DNA from: Herbaspirillum hiltneri N3
GTDB lineage: Bacteria > Pseudomonadota > Gammaproteobacteria > Burkholderiales > Burkholderiaceae_D
DNA length: 64,000 nucleotides
NCBI RefSeq assembly: GCF_001267925.1
Contig: NZ_CP011409.1
Span: 4,464,001-4,528,000, forward strand
Direction of reading: 5' to 3'
Below, in pieces: positions 33,996-42,816 of the stretch (position 1 is its first letter; each line of letters opens with the position of its first letter). The notes beneath the pieces were generated by a model, which did not search any database, was not told the origin of the DNA, and saw only the letters and a program-made list of their open reading frames with translations. Both the position numbers and the translations under genes were made by a program.

Positions 33996-34024
33996 GGTCC
34001 ATAATCCAAGTCTATTTATGGACC
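33996..34024. promoter_or_regulatory. inverted repeat GGTCCATAA-N11-TTATGGACC, candidate MocR operator
   Basis: Two perfect 9-bp half-sites in inverse orientation are centred 20 bp apart, about two helical turns, as expected for a dimeric regulator. They lie 64 bp before the AhpD-like gene and directly after the MocR gene. A related ATCCATGA sequence occurs in the azoR/mocR intergenic region. Confidence 0.5.
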
Positions 34025-34087
34025 TTCCAGACTAGGCCAAGCCGGCGCACCATGGAGTCTCTTCAATGACAAACACAAGGACTCATC

Positions 34088-34546
34088 ATGAACAAGCGCA
34101 TCGACTACGCCAACGCGTCACCTGAAACTTACAAGGCCTTCGGCGGCGTCTACTCCTCCCTACTCAAAGGCAGCCTGCCAAAGGCGCTGATCGACCTGGT
34201 CTACCTGCGCGTGTCGCAGATCAACGGCTGCGCCTTTTGCATCGACATGCATACCCGCGACCTGCTCAAGTCCGGCCTGGCCATCGACAAGCTGGTGCTG
34301 GTGCCGGTCTGGCATGAAGGCGGCGCCCTGTTCAGCAATCGCGAACGCGCCGCACTAGCCTGGGCCGAAAGCGTGACCCGCGTTGCCGAGACCGGCGTGC
34401 CCGACGCCGACTACGCCGCGGCCGCAGCCGAGTTCAACGCCAAGGAACTGGCCGATCTCACCTACGCGATTGGCCTGATGAACGCCTTCAATCGTTTCGG
34501 TGTTGCTTTCCGTCCCGCCCCTGCTGCTGCTGCAGCTTCCGCTTAA
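34088..34546 (+). CDS. AhpD-like carboxymuconolactone decarboxylase-family protein
   Basis: A 152-residue member of the CMD/AhpD fold. The CxxC redox motif is in NGCAFCIDMHTRDLLKSG with the conserved His, as in AhpD-type peroxidase partners; a decarboxylase role is unlikely given the CxxC. It probably reduces peroxides or reactive carbonyls. It lies 123 bp after the MocR gene, with a strong inverted repeat between, and is followed by an SMR exporter after 58 bp. The C-terminus is an Ala/Pro tail. Confidence 0.85.
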   Translation: MNKRIDYANASPETYKAFGGVYSSLLKGSLPKALIDLVYLRVSQINGCAFCIDMHTRDLLKSGLAIDKLVLVPVWHEGGALFSNRERAALAWAESVTRVAETGVPDADYAAAAAEFNAKELADLTYAIGLMNAFNRFGVAFRPAPAAAAASA

Positions 34547-34604
34547 GGCATTTTCTCATCGCGCCCGGCCGCACGGCCCGGCGCATTAACCACGGATATC
34601 TCCC

Positions 34605-34925
34605 ATGGCATGGCTACTCTTGAGCATTGCAGGCGTACTTGAAATCGGCTTCGCCTTTGGCATGAAGGCCTCGGCCGGCTTCACGCGCCTGATTCCTTCG
34701 CTGCTGACGGTCGCAACCGGCCTGTCCAGCGTGATCCTGCTGTCGCTGTCCTTGCGCACGCTGCCGGTAGGCACCGGATATGCGGTATGGACCGGCATCG
34801 GTGCGGCCGGCACGGCGCTGTTGGGCATGGTCCTGCTGGGCGACTCGATAGCGCCGCTACGCCTGCTGTGCATTGCGCTGATCCTGGCAGGTGTGATCGG
34901 GCTCAAGCTGGTGGCTACAAGCTGA
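34605..34925 (+). CDS. sugE: SMR-family efflux protein, Gdx/SugE type
   Basis: A 106-residue, four-helix small multidrug resistance protein. The essential Glu is in helix 1 (IAGVLEIGFAFGMKASAGFTR), and the Gdx-type signatures ASAGFTRL.PS and GTGYAVWTGIGAAGTALLG favour the guanidinium exporter branch over EmrE. It works as an antiparallel dimer driven by protons. No guanidine riboswitch is seen upstream: the only structure is a GC hairpin at about 34560-34583 without tandem ACGR loops. Confidence 0.85.
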   Translation: MAWLLLSIAGVLEIGFAFGMKASAGFTRLIPSLLTVATGLSSVILLSLSLRTLPVGTGYAVWTGIGAAGTALLGMVLLGDSIAPLRLLCIALILAGVIGLKLVATS

Positions 34926-35089
34926 CCTTCTCCCGGGCGCCGCCGTTGCCGGGAGTCCTACACAGCGTCGAGGTTGAAAGACTGTGCCGCTCCCGGCATA
35001 CTGCACCATACCCTCTGCTGGCCCATGCTGGTGAGCATGCAGCGCTGTTGCGTCCGGTCATGCGCGGAGGCCCTCGATAAGGAACACCG

Positions 35090-37012
35090 ATGCACAGCAG
35101 TCAACCCGCCCACCTGGCGCTCACCGATGCACAGCGCTTCCAGCTGATCATTTCCGCCATCCGCGACTATGCCATCTACATGCTCGACCCGCAGGGCAAG
35201 GTCACCAGTTGGAACAAGGGCGCGCAGCAGTTCACCGGCTATTCCAGCGAAGACATCCTTGGTTCGCATTTCTCCGTGTTCTACCCCCTGCCGGAGCGCG
35301 AAGCCGGCCTGCCCCAGCGCGCGCTCGACGTAGCGCTGCGCGACGGCAAGTTCGAGGACGAAGGCTGGCGCCTGCGCAAGGACGGCACCACGTACTGGGC
35401 CAGTTCCATCATCGATCCGATCATCGCCGACGACGGCGAACTGCTCGGCTTCGCCAAGATCACGCGCGACATCACCGAGCATAAGCTCGCGGCGCAGACG
35501 CTGCAGGCCAGCGAGCAGCAATTCAGGATGCTGGTGCAAGGCGTGACCGACTATGCAATCTACATGCTGTCGCCGGAAGGCAAGGTCACCAACTGGAACG
35601 CCGGCGCGCAGCGCATCAAGGGTTATACGGCGGAAGAAGTGATCGGCACGCATTTCTCCAACTTCTACACCGAGACGGACCGCAACGACGGCCTTCCCGA
35701 GCGCGCCCTGATGACAGCCGCCGAACAGGGTCGCTATGAACAGGAAGGACTGCGCGTACGCAAGGACGGCTCCACCTTCTGGGCGCACGTGATCGTCGAC
35801 GCGATCCGCAGCGAGCTGGGCGATCTGATCGGCTTCGCCAAGGTCACGCGCGACGTCACGGAACGGCGCGAGACCGCGCTGGCCCTGGCGCGCGCCAACG
35901 CGGCGCTATTCCAGTCGCAGAAGATGGAAGCACTGGGTCAGCTCACGGGCGGCGTGGCGCACGACTTCAACAATCTTCTGGCGGTGGCCTCGAGCGGTCT
36001 GCAATTGCTGACCGTGCAGTTTCCCGAACTGGAAAATTCGCGCTCGATGGAAAGCATCCGCCGGGCATTGTCGCGCGGCGCGATCCTGACCCAGCAGCTA
36101 TTGTCGTTCGCGCGGCAACAACCGCTGCAACCGGAAACGCATGAGGTCAATACACTGATTGCCGATTTCGAATCGGTGCTGCGGCGCGCGGGCAACTCGT
36201 CGATCCAGTTCGACATCCGCAAGCACCCCACGCCGGTCATGGTGAGACTGGACGCCACACGCTTCGAGACTTCCCTGCTGAACCTGGTGGTCAACGCGAC
36301 GCAGGCGATGCCGGGCGGCGGCAAGGTCACCATCGCCACCGACAAGCTGACGCTGCGGGACAAGGCGGTGGGCACGCTGCCGAGCGGCGTCTACGCCAAG
36401 ATCAGCGTGACCGACAACGGCAGCGGCATGACCCCGGAAGTACAGGCGCGCGTGTTCGAGCCGTTCTTTACCACTAAGGAAGCCGGCCAGGGCACCGGCC
36501 TGGGATTGAGCCAGGTGTACGGCTTCATCACGCAATCGGGCGGCGAGGTCACGCTCTCGAGCGAAGTCGGCGTCGGCACCTGTTTTACGATTTACATCCC
36601 CGTCGACACCGATGCCGACGCCGAAAATGCGCAGAACGCCGACAAGCAACGCACGGAAACCGTACTGATCGTCGACGACCAGCTCGACCTGCTCGACATC
36701 ACCGCCGAATTGTTCCGCACCATGGGCTATGAAGCCTACACCGCCACCAACGGCGCCGAAGCATTGGAAGTGCTGGAGCGCGCGCCGCAGATCGACATCC
36801 TGTTTACTGATGTGATCATGCCCAACAGCATCAGCGGCATCGAGCTGGCGCAGATTACGCGGCAGCGCCATCCCACGACCAAGATCATCCTTGCGTCAGG
36901 CCATCCGTTCCCGGCGCTGACGTCCAACCAGCAGCTGAGCAAGGAATTCGCGTTCCTCAACAAGCCCTATCAATTGGCCGACCTGGCCAGGATCCTGCGC
37001 AGCAAGAATTGA
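35090..37012 (+). CDS. soluble PAS-PAS hybrid histidine kinase
   Basis: A 640-residue cytosolic kinase with no membrane segments. Two similar PAS domains (~15-140 and ~145-265; each with IRDYAIYMLDPQGKV / VTDYAIYMLSPEGKV and FAK.TRD.TE) point to an internal duplication, and both may bind a flavin or haem. HisKA has GQLTGGVAHDFNNLLAV. HATPase has LLNLVVNATQAM, VTDNGSGM and GTGLGLSQVYGF. A C-terminal receiver carries VDDQLDLLD and the phospho-Asp in FTDVIMPNS. No cognate regulator is adjacent. Confidence 0.9.
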   Translation: MHSSQPAHLALTDAQRFQLIISAIRDYAIYMLDPQGKVTSWNKGAQQFTGYSSEDILGSHFSVFYPLPEREAGLPQRALDVALRDGKFEDEGWRLRKDGTTYWASSIIDPIIADDGELLGFAKITRDITEHKLAAQTLQASEQQFRMLVQGVTDYAIYMLSPEGKVTNWNAGAQRIKGYTAEEVIGTHFSNFYTETDRNDGLPERALMTAAEQGRYEQEGLRVRKDGSTFWAHVIVDAIRSELGDLIGFAKVTRDVTERRETALALARANAALFQSQKMEALGQLTGGVAHDFNNLLAVASSGLQLLTVQFPELENSRSMESIRRALSRGAILTQQLLSFARQQPLQPETHEVNTLIADFESVLRRAGNSSIQFDIRKHPTPVMVRLDATRFETSLLNLVVNATQAMPGGGKVTIATDKLTLRDKAVGTLPSGVYAKISVTDNGSGMTPEVQARVFEPFFTTKEAGQGTGLGLSQVYGFITQSGGEVTLSSEVGVGTCFTIYIPVDTDADAENAQNADKQRTETVLIVDDQLDLLDITAELFRTMGYEAYTATNGAEALEVLERAPQIDILFTDVIMPNSISGIELAQITRQRHPTTKIILASGHPFPALTSNQQLSKEFAFLNKPYQLADLARILRSKN

Positions 37013-37263
37013 TGTGACGTCCCTGGTTGGCGTGCAGTGCATGCGCGCGCCAACTTTGGGAGCGGTGCAACATGCGCACGCATTCCGTGCGCCATCCGCA
37101 GCCCGGCAATGCATCGGCCCGGCTACACTGCCCCTCCTTTCCCCCGTCCCCTTCCCTACCGGCGTACGCCGCAATAAGCCGTCGGCTGCCGTTCGCATAC
37201 CTTGCGCGGCTTCCGACCGGCGCCCGGCCCATACCATTGGCACGCCTTCTGCTTAGGAAATAG

Positions 37264-37282
37264 ATTATGCATTATGCATAAT
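37264..37282. promoter_or_regulatory. 19-bp palindrome upstream of the ABC operon, candidate GntR operator
   Basis: ATTATGCAT-T-ATGCATAAT is a perfect inverted repeat with a 1-bp centre, 55 bp before the ATPase start. The rest of 37013-37336 shows nothing else. FCD-type GntR regulators often bind short AT-rich palindromes of this size, and one is encoded at the end of the same gene cluster (41441). Confidence 0.55.
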
Positions 37283-37336
37283 TATCAATAGGCAACATTC
37301 TCAACCGATCCGTGGACGGCGGCGTCCTCATCTTTT

Positions 37337-38137
37337 ATGGAGCACATGTTGGAGAACCTGCTTGAAGTCAACAACCTCAGCCATGCCTTCATCAAAGCCA
37401 ACGGCGAAGAAATCAGGATCTTCCGGAACCTGAATTTCCACGTCGGGCAGGCCGAAATCGTGGCCATTGTCGGCCGCAGCGGCGCCGGCAAAAGCACTTT
37501 GTTCAACCTGATTTCCGGTCTGCTCACGCCGAGCGCCGGCAAGATTTCCCTAGGTGCGCGCCCCGACGGCCGGCCTGGCAGCATCGCCTACATGCTGCAG
37601 AAAGATCTGCTGCTGCCCTGGCGCACCATCCTCGAGAACGCCGTGCTGGGCATCGAACTGCAACGCCCCGTCACCGACGCCGACCGCACGCGCGCACTGG
37701 CGATGCTGGCCCGTTACGGCCTCGAATCCGTCGCCAACGCCTATCCGCATTCGCTCTCGGGCGGCATGAAGCAGCGCGTGGCGCTGACACGCACGCTGCT
37801 GTCGGATCCTACCGTGGTGCTGCTGGACGAACCTTTCTCCGCGCTCGACTACGAAACCCGCCTGATGCTGGAGAACGACGTCATCAGCCTGACGCGCACC
37901 GATCGCACCAGCATCATTCTGGTCACCCACGACATCGACGAAGCCATCGCCATGAGCAACCGCATCGTGGTGCTCGGCGGGCGGCCCGCCAAGATCACGC
38001 GCGAAGAACACATCGTGCTGTCGGTGGAAGGCGACCGTGACGCCGTCACAGCACGCGGAGCGCGGGAATTCCCGGTGTATCACAAGGAAATCTGGAACGC
38101 CCTGCGCGCCAGCGACGTCGCGCATGCCGGCGTCTGA
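37337..38137 (+). CDS. ABC transporter ATPase (NrtD/SsuB-like)
   Basis: A 266-residue ATP-binding subunit with Walker A GRSGAGKST, Q-loop, signature LSGGMKQRVALTR, Walker B VVLLDEPFSALD and H-loop VTHDIDEAI. The DIDEAI segment and overall type belong to the nitrate/sulfonate/taurine group of importers. A second ATG at 37346 is possible. The permease and binding protein follow directly, then an amidase, all on the same strand, so it powers uptake of a small organic nitrogen or sulfur compound. Confidence 0.9.
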   Translation: MEHMLENLLEVNNLSHAFIKANGEEIRIFRNLNFHVGQAEIVAIVGRSGAGKSTLFNLISGLLTPSAGKISLGARPDGRPGSIAYMLQKDLLLPWRTILENAVLGIELQRPVTDADRTRALAMLARYGLESVANAYPHSLSGGMKQRVALTRTLLSDPTVVLLDEPFSALDYETRLMLENDVISLTRTDRTSIILVTHDIDEAIAMSNRIVVLGGRPAKITREEHIVLSVEGDRDAVTARGAREFPVYHKEIWNALRASDVAHAGV

Positions 38138-38150
38138 TCGAAAGGAACCC

Positions 38151-38912
38151 ATGAAAAAGAACAACGGCGCAACCATGATCGTCGCCACCATCCTGGTGAC
38201 CCTGATCATCCTGTGGCAAATGGCCGCGCAAACCAACGTCATCAACGGTCAACTGCTCGGCTCGCCGCTCGGCATCTATCGTTCCGCCCTGATCGGGTTC
38301 ACCAGGGGGCAACTGCTCTACGACACCTGGGTGACGCTGGCTGAGACGCTGCTCGGCCTGGTGCTCGGAAGCGGTCTGGGCATCGGGCTGGGACTGATGC
38401 TGTGGTTTTATCCGCGCACCTCGGACATCGTCGAGCAATTTTCCATCTTGCTCAACAGCATTCCCAAGATCGCACTCGGTCCGCTGATCATCATCTGGTT
38501 CGGTTCCGGCATGACCTCGAAGATCTGGCTGGCGGGCATCTCGACGTTTGCAGTGGCGATGATTTCGGCTTGCGCTGCGGCGCAGGAAGTCGACAAGGAT
38601 TTGCTCAACCTCTTCAAATCATTCAAGGCCCCGCGGGCCATGGTTTTCAAAAAGCTGATCGTACCGGCATCGGTCCCGTGGATCTTCTCGATCTTCCGCA
38701 TCAACATCGGCTTCGCGCTGATCGGCGCGGTAGTCGGCGAATTCATCGCATCCGAAAGCGGCCTGGGCCACGCGGTGTTCGTCGCCGGCTCGCTGTTCGA
38801 TCTCAACAGTGTCTGGCTCGGAGTCATCATCCTGACTCTGATGGCGGCAGTTCTTACCTGGGTTGTCCAATTAATCGAAGAAAGGGTCGTTTCATGGAAA
38901 GTCGCACAATGA
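38151..38912 (+). CDS. ABC transporter permease (SsuC/TauC-like)
   Basis: A 253-residue inner-membrane permease with six hydrophobic segments and the EAA-type loop (FKSFKAPRAMVFKKLIVPASVPW) that contacts the ATPase. ATG 38151 has AAAGGA 5 nt upstream, 13 nt after the ATPase stop; the frame open from 38037 overlaps the ATPase gene and is not used. The end overlaps the binding-protein gene by 19 nt, a sign of coupled translation. Confidence 0.9.
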   Translation: MKKNNGATMIVATILVTLIILWQMAAQTNVINGQLLGSPLGIYRSALIGFTRGQLLYDTWVTLAETLLGLVLGSGLGIGLGLMLWFYPRTSDIVEQFSILLNSIPKIALGPLIIIWFGSGMTSKIWLAGISTFAVAMISACAAAQEVDKDLLNLFKSFKAPRAMVFKKLIVPASVPWIFSIFRINIGFALIGAVVGEFIASESGLGHAVFVAGSLFDLNSVWLGVIILTLMAAVLTWVVQLIEERVVSWKVAQ

Positions 38913-39880
38913 AGTACTTCCGCACGCTGCTCGGTTCCACGCTGATCGCCGCCTCCTGCGCTGCAGCACCCACCGCCTTTGGCGCGGAGAAGGCCGTGAT
39001 CTATCAGGCCTTTCAGTCGATTCAGTACCTGCCGCTGTATGTGGCGATGAATGAAGGTCTGTTCACCAAATACGGCCTCGAGGTGCAGAAGGTGACCGCC
39101 GGCGGCGGCGCCCAGGGTGTGGCAGCGGTCATCGGCGGCCATGCCGATTTCTCGCTGCAGGATCCGATGACGGCGGTACTGGCCAATCTCAAGGGCGCCT
39201 CACTGGTCAACGTGGCAATGGTGGTTGCAGGCGTGCCGGTATGGATGGTGGCGCCGCCGAACTCGCCGATCAAGTCAGTCGCGGACCTCAAGGACCAGAC
39301 CATCTCGGCCGCACTGCCGCCGTCGACCAGCACTTACCTGCTGCAAAACCTGCTGAAGGAAAAGGGCCTGTCCGGCGTCAAGCTCAACACGGTGTCGATC
39401 GGCACGGAAATCTCCCCCGTCACCGCCGGCCGCGCCGCTGCAGCGACGCTGTATCAGCCGCAAGTGGAGCAGGCCCTGGCCAACGGCTACAAGATCGTGC
39501 ATGACTTCGCCAAGCAATATGACGGCGTGTATGCGTTCTCGACCATCGACACGCTCAAGTCGACGATACAGAAACGGCCGCAAATGGTGCAAGGCTTCGT
39601 CAGCGCCATCGCCGACGCCGAGAAGCTGATGCAGACCTCGCCGCAAGTCGCTTACCGCGTCGCGGTGGCGGAATTCCCGACGCTGGAAAAGAGCGTGGTG
39701 GAAGCAGCAGTGAAACGCATGCTGGACCAGAAGATCTATCCGGCCACACCGTCGATTTCCAAGGCAGCCTTCCAGGCCGGGCTCGACTTGCAGGTTTCGA
39801 TCGGCAACATCAAGAAGGGTGAAGTAACCTACGACAGCGCGGTCGACAACAGCTTCGCCGAAAAGGCCGGTGCAAAGTAA
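38894..39880 (+). CDS. ABC transporter periplasmic binding protein (NrtA/SsuA/ThiY-like)
   Basis: A 328-residue binding protein. A signal peptide (LIAASCAAAPTAFGA) precedes a two-lobe fold with YLPLYVAMNEGLFTKYGLEV near the start and VIGGHADFSLQDPMTAVLAN, typical of the NMT1/THI5-like/SsuA class that binds sulfonates, pyrimidines or nitrate-type anions. The start is 38894, inside the permease gene, with AAAGGG upstream; 38909 is an alternative. The neighbouring amidase hints at an amide-containing ligand. Confidence 0.85.
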   Translation: MESRTMKYFRTLLGSTLIAASCAAAPTAFGAEKAVIYQAFQSIQYLPLYVAMNEGLFTKYGLEVQKVTAGGGAQGVAAVIGGHADFSLQDPMTAVLANLKGASLVNVAMVVAGVPVWMVAPPNSPIKSVADLKDQTISAALPPSTSTYLLQNLLKEKGLSGVKLNTVSIGTEISPVTAGRAAAATLYQPQVEQALANGYKIVHDFAKQYDGVYAFSTIDTLKSTIQKRPQMVQGFVSAIADAEKLMQTSPQVAYRVAVAEFPTLEKSVVEAAVKRMLDQKIYPATPSISKAAFQAGLDLQVSIGNIKKGEVTYDSAVDNSFAEKAGAK

Positions 39881-40036
39881 GCAGTCGGCAGCGGGATTTT
39901 TTTACCGTCCGCAAGACCAGATCAACATGCGTTGCCGGTCTTGCCCCGATCGAAATTGTGCAAGCAACTGACCACGGCCGCCCTGCCGCCATCCTGGAGT
40001 ACAGTGGCGACGACCGTTCATTTTTGAAGAGCAATC

Positions 40037-41317
40037 ATGACCAAAGACAATATCCACGGCAGCAGCCTGCAACGGGCCATCGCCGCCGCAGACGCGATCG
40101 ACGGCAAACTGCGGGCATTCAATCATCGCCCGCCGGACTATCCGGCCGTCCGCAATGACAGCAATGACAGCAACCCCGGCAGCGCGCTGGCCGGCGTACC
40201 GGTGGCGATCAAAGACCTGATCGACACGGCTGACATGCCGACCACTTACGGATCGAAGATCTTCCTCGGCAACCGGCCTGACAAAGATGCCTGGATCGTC
40301 AACCGCCTGCGCGAAGCCGGTGCAGTGATCTTCGGCAAGACCGTCACCACCGAATTCGCCTGGCGCGACCCCGGCGCCACCGTCAATCCATGGAACGCCG
40401 CGCACAGCCCGGGCGGCTCATCGAGCGGCTCGGCCGCCGCGGTCGGCGCCGGCATCGTCGACATCGCGCTCGGCACGCAAACCGTCGGCTCCATCATTCG
40501 TCCCGCTTCCTACTGCGGCGCGGTCGGCTACAAACCGACCTACGGCCTGATCCCCACCACCGGCGTGCATGCGCTGGCGCCGACGCTGGATCATCTTGGC
40601 TTCATCACCTCCGACTTCCGCTGGGCCGCGATCTGCCACGAGATCGTGGTGCGCGGACGCGCGTTCGGCGCGGCAGTATCCACGGACTTTGCCGCCGGCG
40701 TCAAACCGCGCAGGATAGGCGTCTACCGCTCCTCGAACTGGGCTCAGGTAGAAGCCGAAGTGCAACAGAACTTCGACGCCGTAGTGCGCCGCCTTGAAGC
40801 ACACGGCGTGGAATGCGTGGAAGTCGGCCTTGGGACCGATATCCGTGACATGCTGGCGCTGACCAATGGTGTGCTGGCTTACGAGGCGCGCAAGGCCATC
40901 CATGACGACATCAAGGATGCCGGCGAACTGGCCGGACCTTACACGCGCGAACTGGTCGCGCGCGGCGCCGGCATCAGCGACGCCGACTATGCTGCGCTGA
41001 TCGCACGTGTACAGCAGTTGCGCGCAGGCCGCGACGGCTTGCTGGACGGACTGGACGCCATCATGGCGATTACCTCGCCGACCACCGCGCTCAAGGGACT
41101 CGAGAAAACCGGCGACGCATCGTTTTGCGCACCGGCAACCCTGCTCGGCTTGCCGGCGGTGACGACGCCTTCCGGCGTATCGATGGATTTCCTGCCGTTC
41201 GGCGTCCAATTGATAGGCCGCGCCGACGACGACCTGGCGCTGCTGCGAACCGGTCAATGGCTAAGCACCATTCTGCCGTCATTGAAAGGACCCGCCGTGG
41301 CGGTTCCTCTCGCCTGA
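40037..41317 (+). CDS. amidase (amidase signature family)
   Basis: A 426-residue amidase-signature enzyme. The Ser-cisSer-Lys triad is readable: Lys in PVAIKDLIDTA, the Gly/Ser-rich segment HSPGGSSSGSAAAVGAG with the cis-Ser, and the nucleophile region GTQTVGSIIRPASYCG. It hydrolyses an amide (or allophanate-like) bond, releasing ammonia. It follows the ABC binding protein by 156 bp and probably acts on the imported compound. The chain is a little short for the family (usually 450-500), lacking a large C-terminal extension. A short leader (DSNDSNPGS) replaces part of the N-terminus. Confidence 0.85.
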   Translation: MTKDNIHGSSLQRAIAAADAIDGKLRAFNHRPPDYPAVRNDSNDSNPGSALAGVPVAIKDLIDTADMPTTYGSKIFLGNRPDKDAWIVNRLREAGAVIFGKTVTTEFAWRDPGATVNPWNAAHSPGGSSSGSAAAVGAGIVDIALGTQTVGSIIRPASYCGAVGYKPTYGLIPTTGVHALAPTLDHLGFITSDFRWAAICHEIVVRGRAFGAAVSTDFAAGVKPRRIGVYRSSNWAQVEAEVQQNFDAVVRRLEAHGVECVEVGLGTDIRDMLALTNGVLAYEARKAIHDDIKDAGELAGPYTRELVARGAGISDADYAALIARVQQLRAGRDGLLDGLDAIMAITSPTTALKGLEKTGDASFCAPATLLGLPAVTTPSGVSMDFLPFGVQLIGRADDDLALLRTGQWLSTILPSLKGPAVAVPLA

Positions 41318-41331
41318 CGCCGGAACAGCCA

Positions 41332-41363
41332 CGGGGCGGGGCCGGGACAGCCGGCCCGCCCCG
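41332..41363 (+). terminator. GC-rich hairpin after the amidase gene
   Basis: CGGGGCGGG-GCCGG ... GCCGGC-CCGCCCCG forms a strong stem with a short loop, 15 bp after the amidase stop. There is no clear T-run, so it may act as a rho-dependent or mRNA-stabilising end rather than a classic terminator. Confidence 0.4.
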
Positions 41364-41440
41364 ATTCGCATCTTGCACGGCATCCCGGACGAGACTCGCG
41401 CGCATGCCTGTTCATGAAATGAGTTCTATATAATTCACGG

Positions 41441-42115
41441 ATGCCGAAAGCCTTTAAAACAATCGAACAATACGTGCTCAGCCTGCTGAGGACCGACATA
41501 TTGTCCGGAAAATATCAGCCCGGAGACAAACTGCGGCAAGACGAGGTGGCCAGACGTTTCGAGGTCAGCACGACACCCGTGAGGGAAGCTTTCCGTGGCC
41601 TGCGCTCGGAAGGCCTGGTCTTGATCGACGCCAACAAGGGCGTCGTCGTGAAGGGACTCACCGTCAAGGACGTCGCCGAGATCTATGAATTACGCATCGC
41701 GCTCGAGCCGCTGTTGGCGAAGAAGGCGGTCGACTCCATCTCGCCCGAATCACTGCGTGCCGCGCACGAGATCCACGCCGACATGTGCACCTCCACCGAT
41801 CCGCACCGGTGGTCGGCGCTGAATCGCGAATTCCATCTGAAACTGATGATGAGCGAAGAAGACACCAGGCTTTACGACATCGTCAAAAATCTGCTGGTGG
41901 TAGCGGAGCCGTACGTGTCGCTTTCGATTTTCATCCATCCGCAAATCCTGCAGGCCGACAACGACGAGCATGCCATGATCCTCGAAGGCTACGAAAAGAA
42001 AAACGGCAAGCGCGTCGAGAAGATTGTCAGGCAGCATCTGGAACAGACGCTGGCGGCAATCCAGGATTCCGTCAACGAGCAGGAACTGCGCCGTCTCACC
42101 ACATCCGCTGCATGA
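41441..42115 (+). CDS. GntR-family regulator, FCD type
   Basis: A 224-residue GntR/FadR-subfamily repressor. It has an N-terminal winged HTH (VLSLLRTDILSGKYQPGDKLRQ, then RRFEVSTTPVREAFRGLRSEGL) and a C-terminal all-helical FCD ligand domain (YELRIALEPLLAKKAVD, NREFHLKLM). FCD regulators bind a metal and a carboxylate ligand. It closes the ABC transporter-amidase cluster and is the likely binder of the palindrome at 37264-37282. Its own promoter shows no such palindrome. Confidence 0.85.
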   Translation: MPKAFKTIEQYVLSLLRTDILSGKYQPGDKLRQDEVARRFEVSTTPVREAFRGLRSEGLVLIDANKGVVVKGLTVKDVAEIYELRIALEPLLAKKAVDSISPESLRAAHEIHADMCTSTDPHRWSALNREFHLKLMMSEEDTRLYDIVKNLLVVAEPYVSLSIFIHPQILQADNDEHAMILEGYEKKNGKRVEKIVRQHLEQTLAAIQDSVNEQELRRLTTSAA

Positions 42116-42134
42116 CTGCGCGAAACCAGGCGGC

Positions 42135-42491
42135 TCATTCAATAAAAGCCGCGAACAAAACGCCGGCAATCAGCAGGGTGCAAGCGGCAAGCGCCACAAT
42201 GGTGAGGATCTTGACGGCCTTGTGCAAGGCGTAGCGGCGGCGTTTCAGGCGGTCGGCGCCGGAATCGGTTTCTCCCGGTTCGGCGCACCACCATGCTTCG
42301 TCGGGCGTGATGGTGTCGTCGCAGGCGCTCCTGCACAGCAACGGGAAATCCTCGCAATCGCGCCATTGCCGGTCGACCCGGCTTTCCACCAGATACAGGC
42401 GCAGCACGAAGATGGCGGCCGCCACGATCAGCACGAATACCGTGAGGCAGGCTCCCAGCCATGGGAAATAATCTGTGACTTCATGAATCAA
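42135..42491 (-). CDS. small membrane protein with two TM segments, 118 aa
   Basis: The product has a transmembrane segment near residues 9-31 (FPWLGACLTVFVLIVAAAIFV) and another near 92-115 (ILTIVALAACTLLIAGVLFA). The central loop contains four cysteines and several acidic residues (RDCEDFPLLCRSACDD, WWCAEPGE), which might bind metal. No family is recognised. It lies convergent to the GntR gene, alone. Confidence 0.6.
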   Translation of the reverse strand: MIHEVTDYFPWLGACLTVFVLIVAAAIFVLRLYLVESRVDRQWRDCEDFPLLCRSACDDTITPDEAWWCAEPGETDSGADRLKRRRYALHKAVKILTIVALAACTLLIAGVLFAAFIE

Positions 42492-42816
42492 GTGCGTTTC
42501 TCCAAGCAGACGGCGGCGCGGGAGTGTTCATGCAGGCGTGCGGAAATCATGTTCAGGGCGCCGAAGATCTCATCCTAGCGATTGAGACATGCCCTCTCTA
42601 TAGGTGAATTCCCGGTTTCCGGCGGGAAAGCAACGCATCGGCAACAGCGTTTCGTGTGAGCAATCCACTGACAGCGGCGGTCATGTCGGCCCACAACCGG
42701 ATGCGCCTTGCGCCGATAGGAACGGCGCCGGCTTGCAGGCAAGATGATTCCTCGCCAACGGATCTTCGGTCAATTCCGCCGGCGTCTTCCACCGACCGGA
42801 TCACGAGGAGAATGAC

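Noticed and set aside
34546..34604. Guanidine-II (mini-ykkC) riboswitch before sugE
   Set aside because: Only one GC hairpin is present, its loop is GCAC, and the two ACGR loops of that riboswitch are absent.
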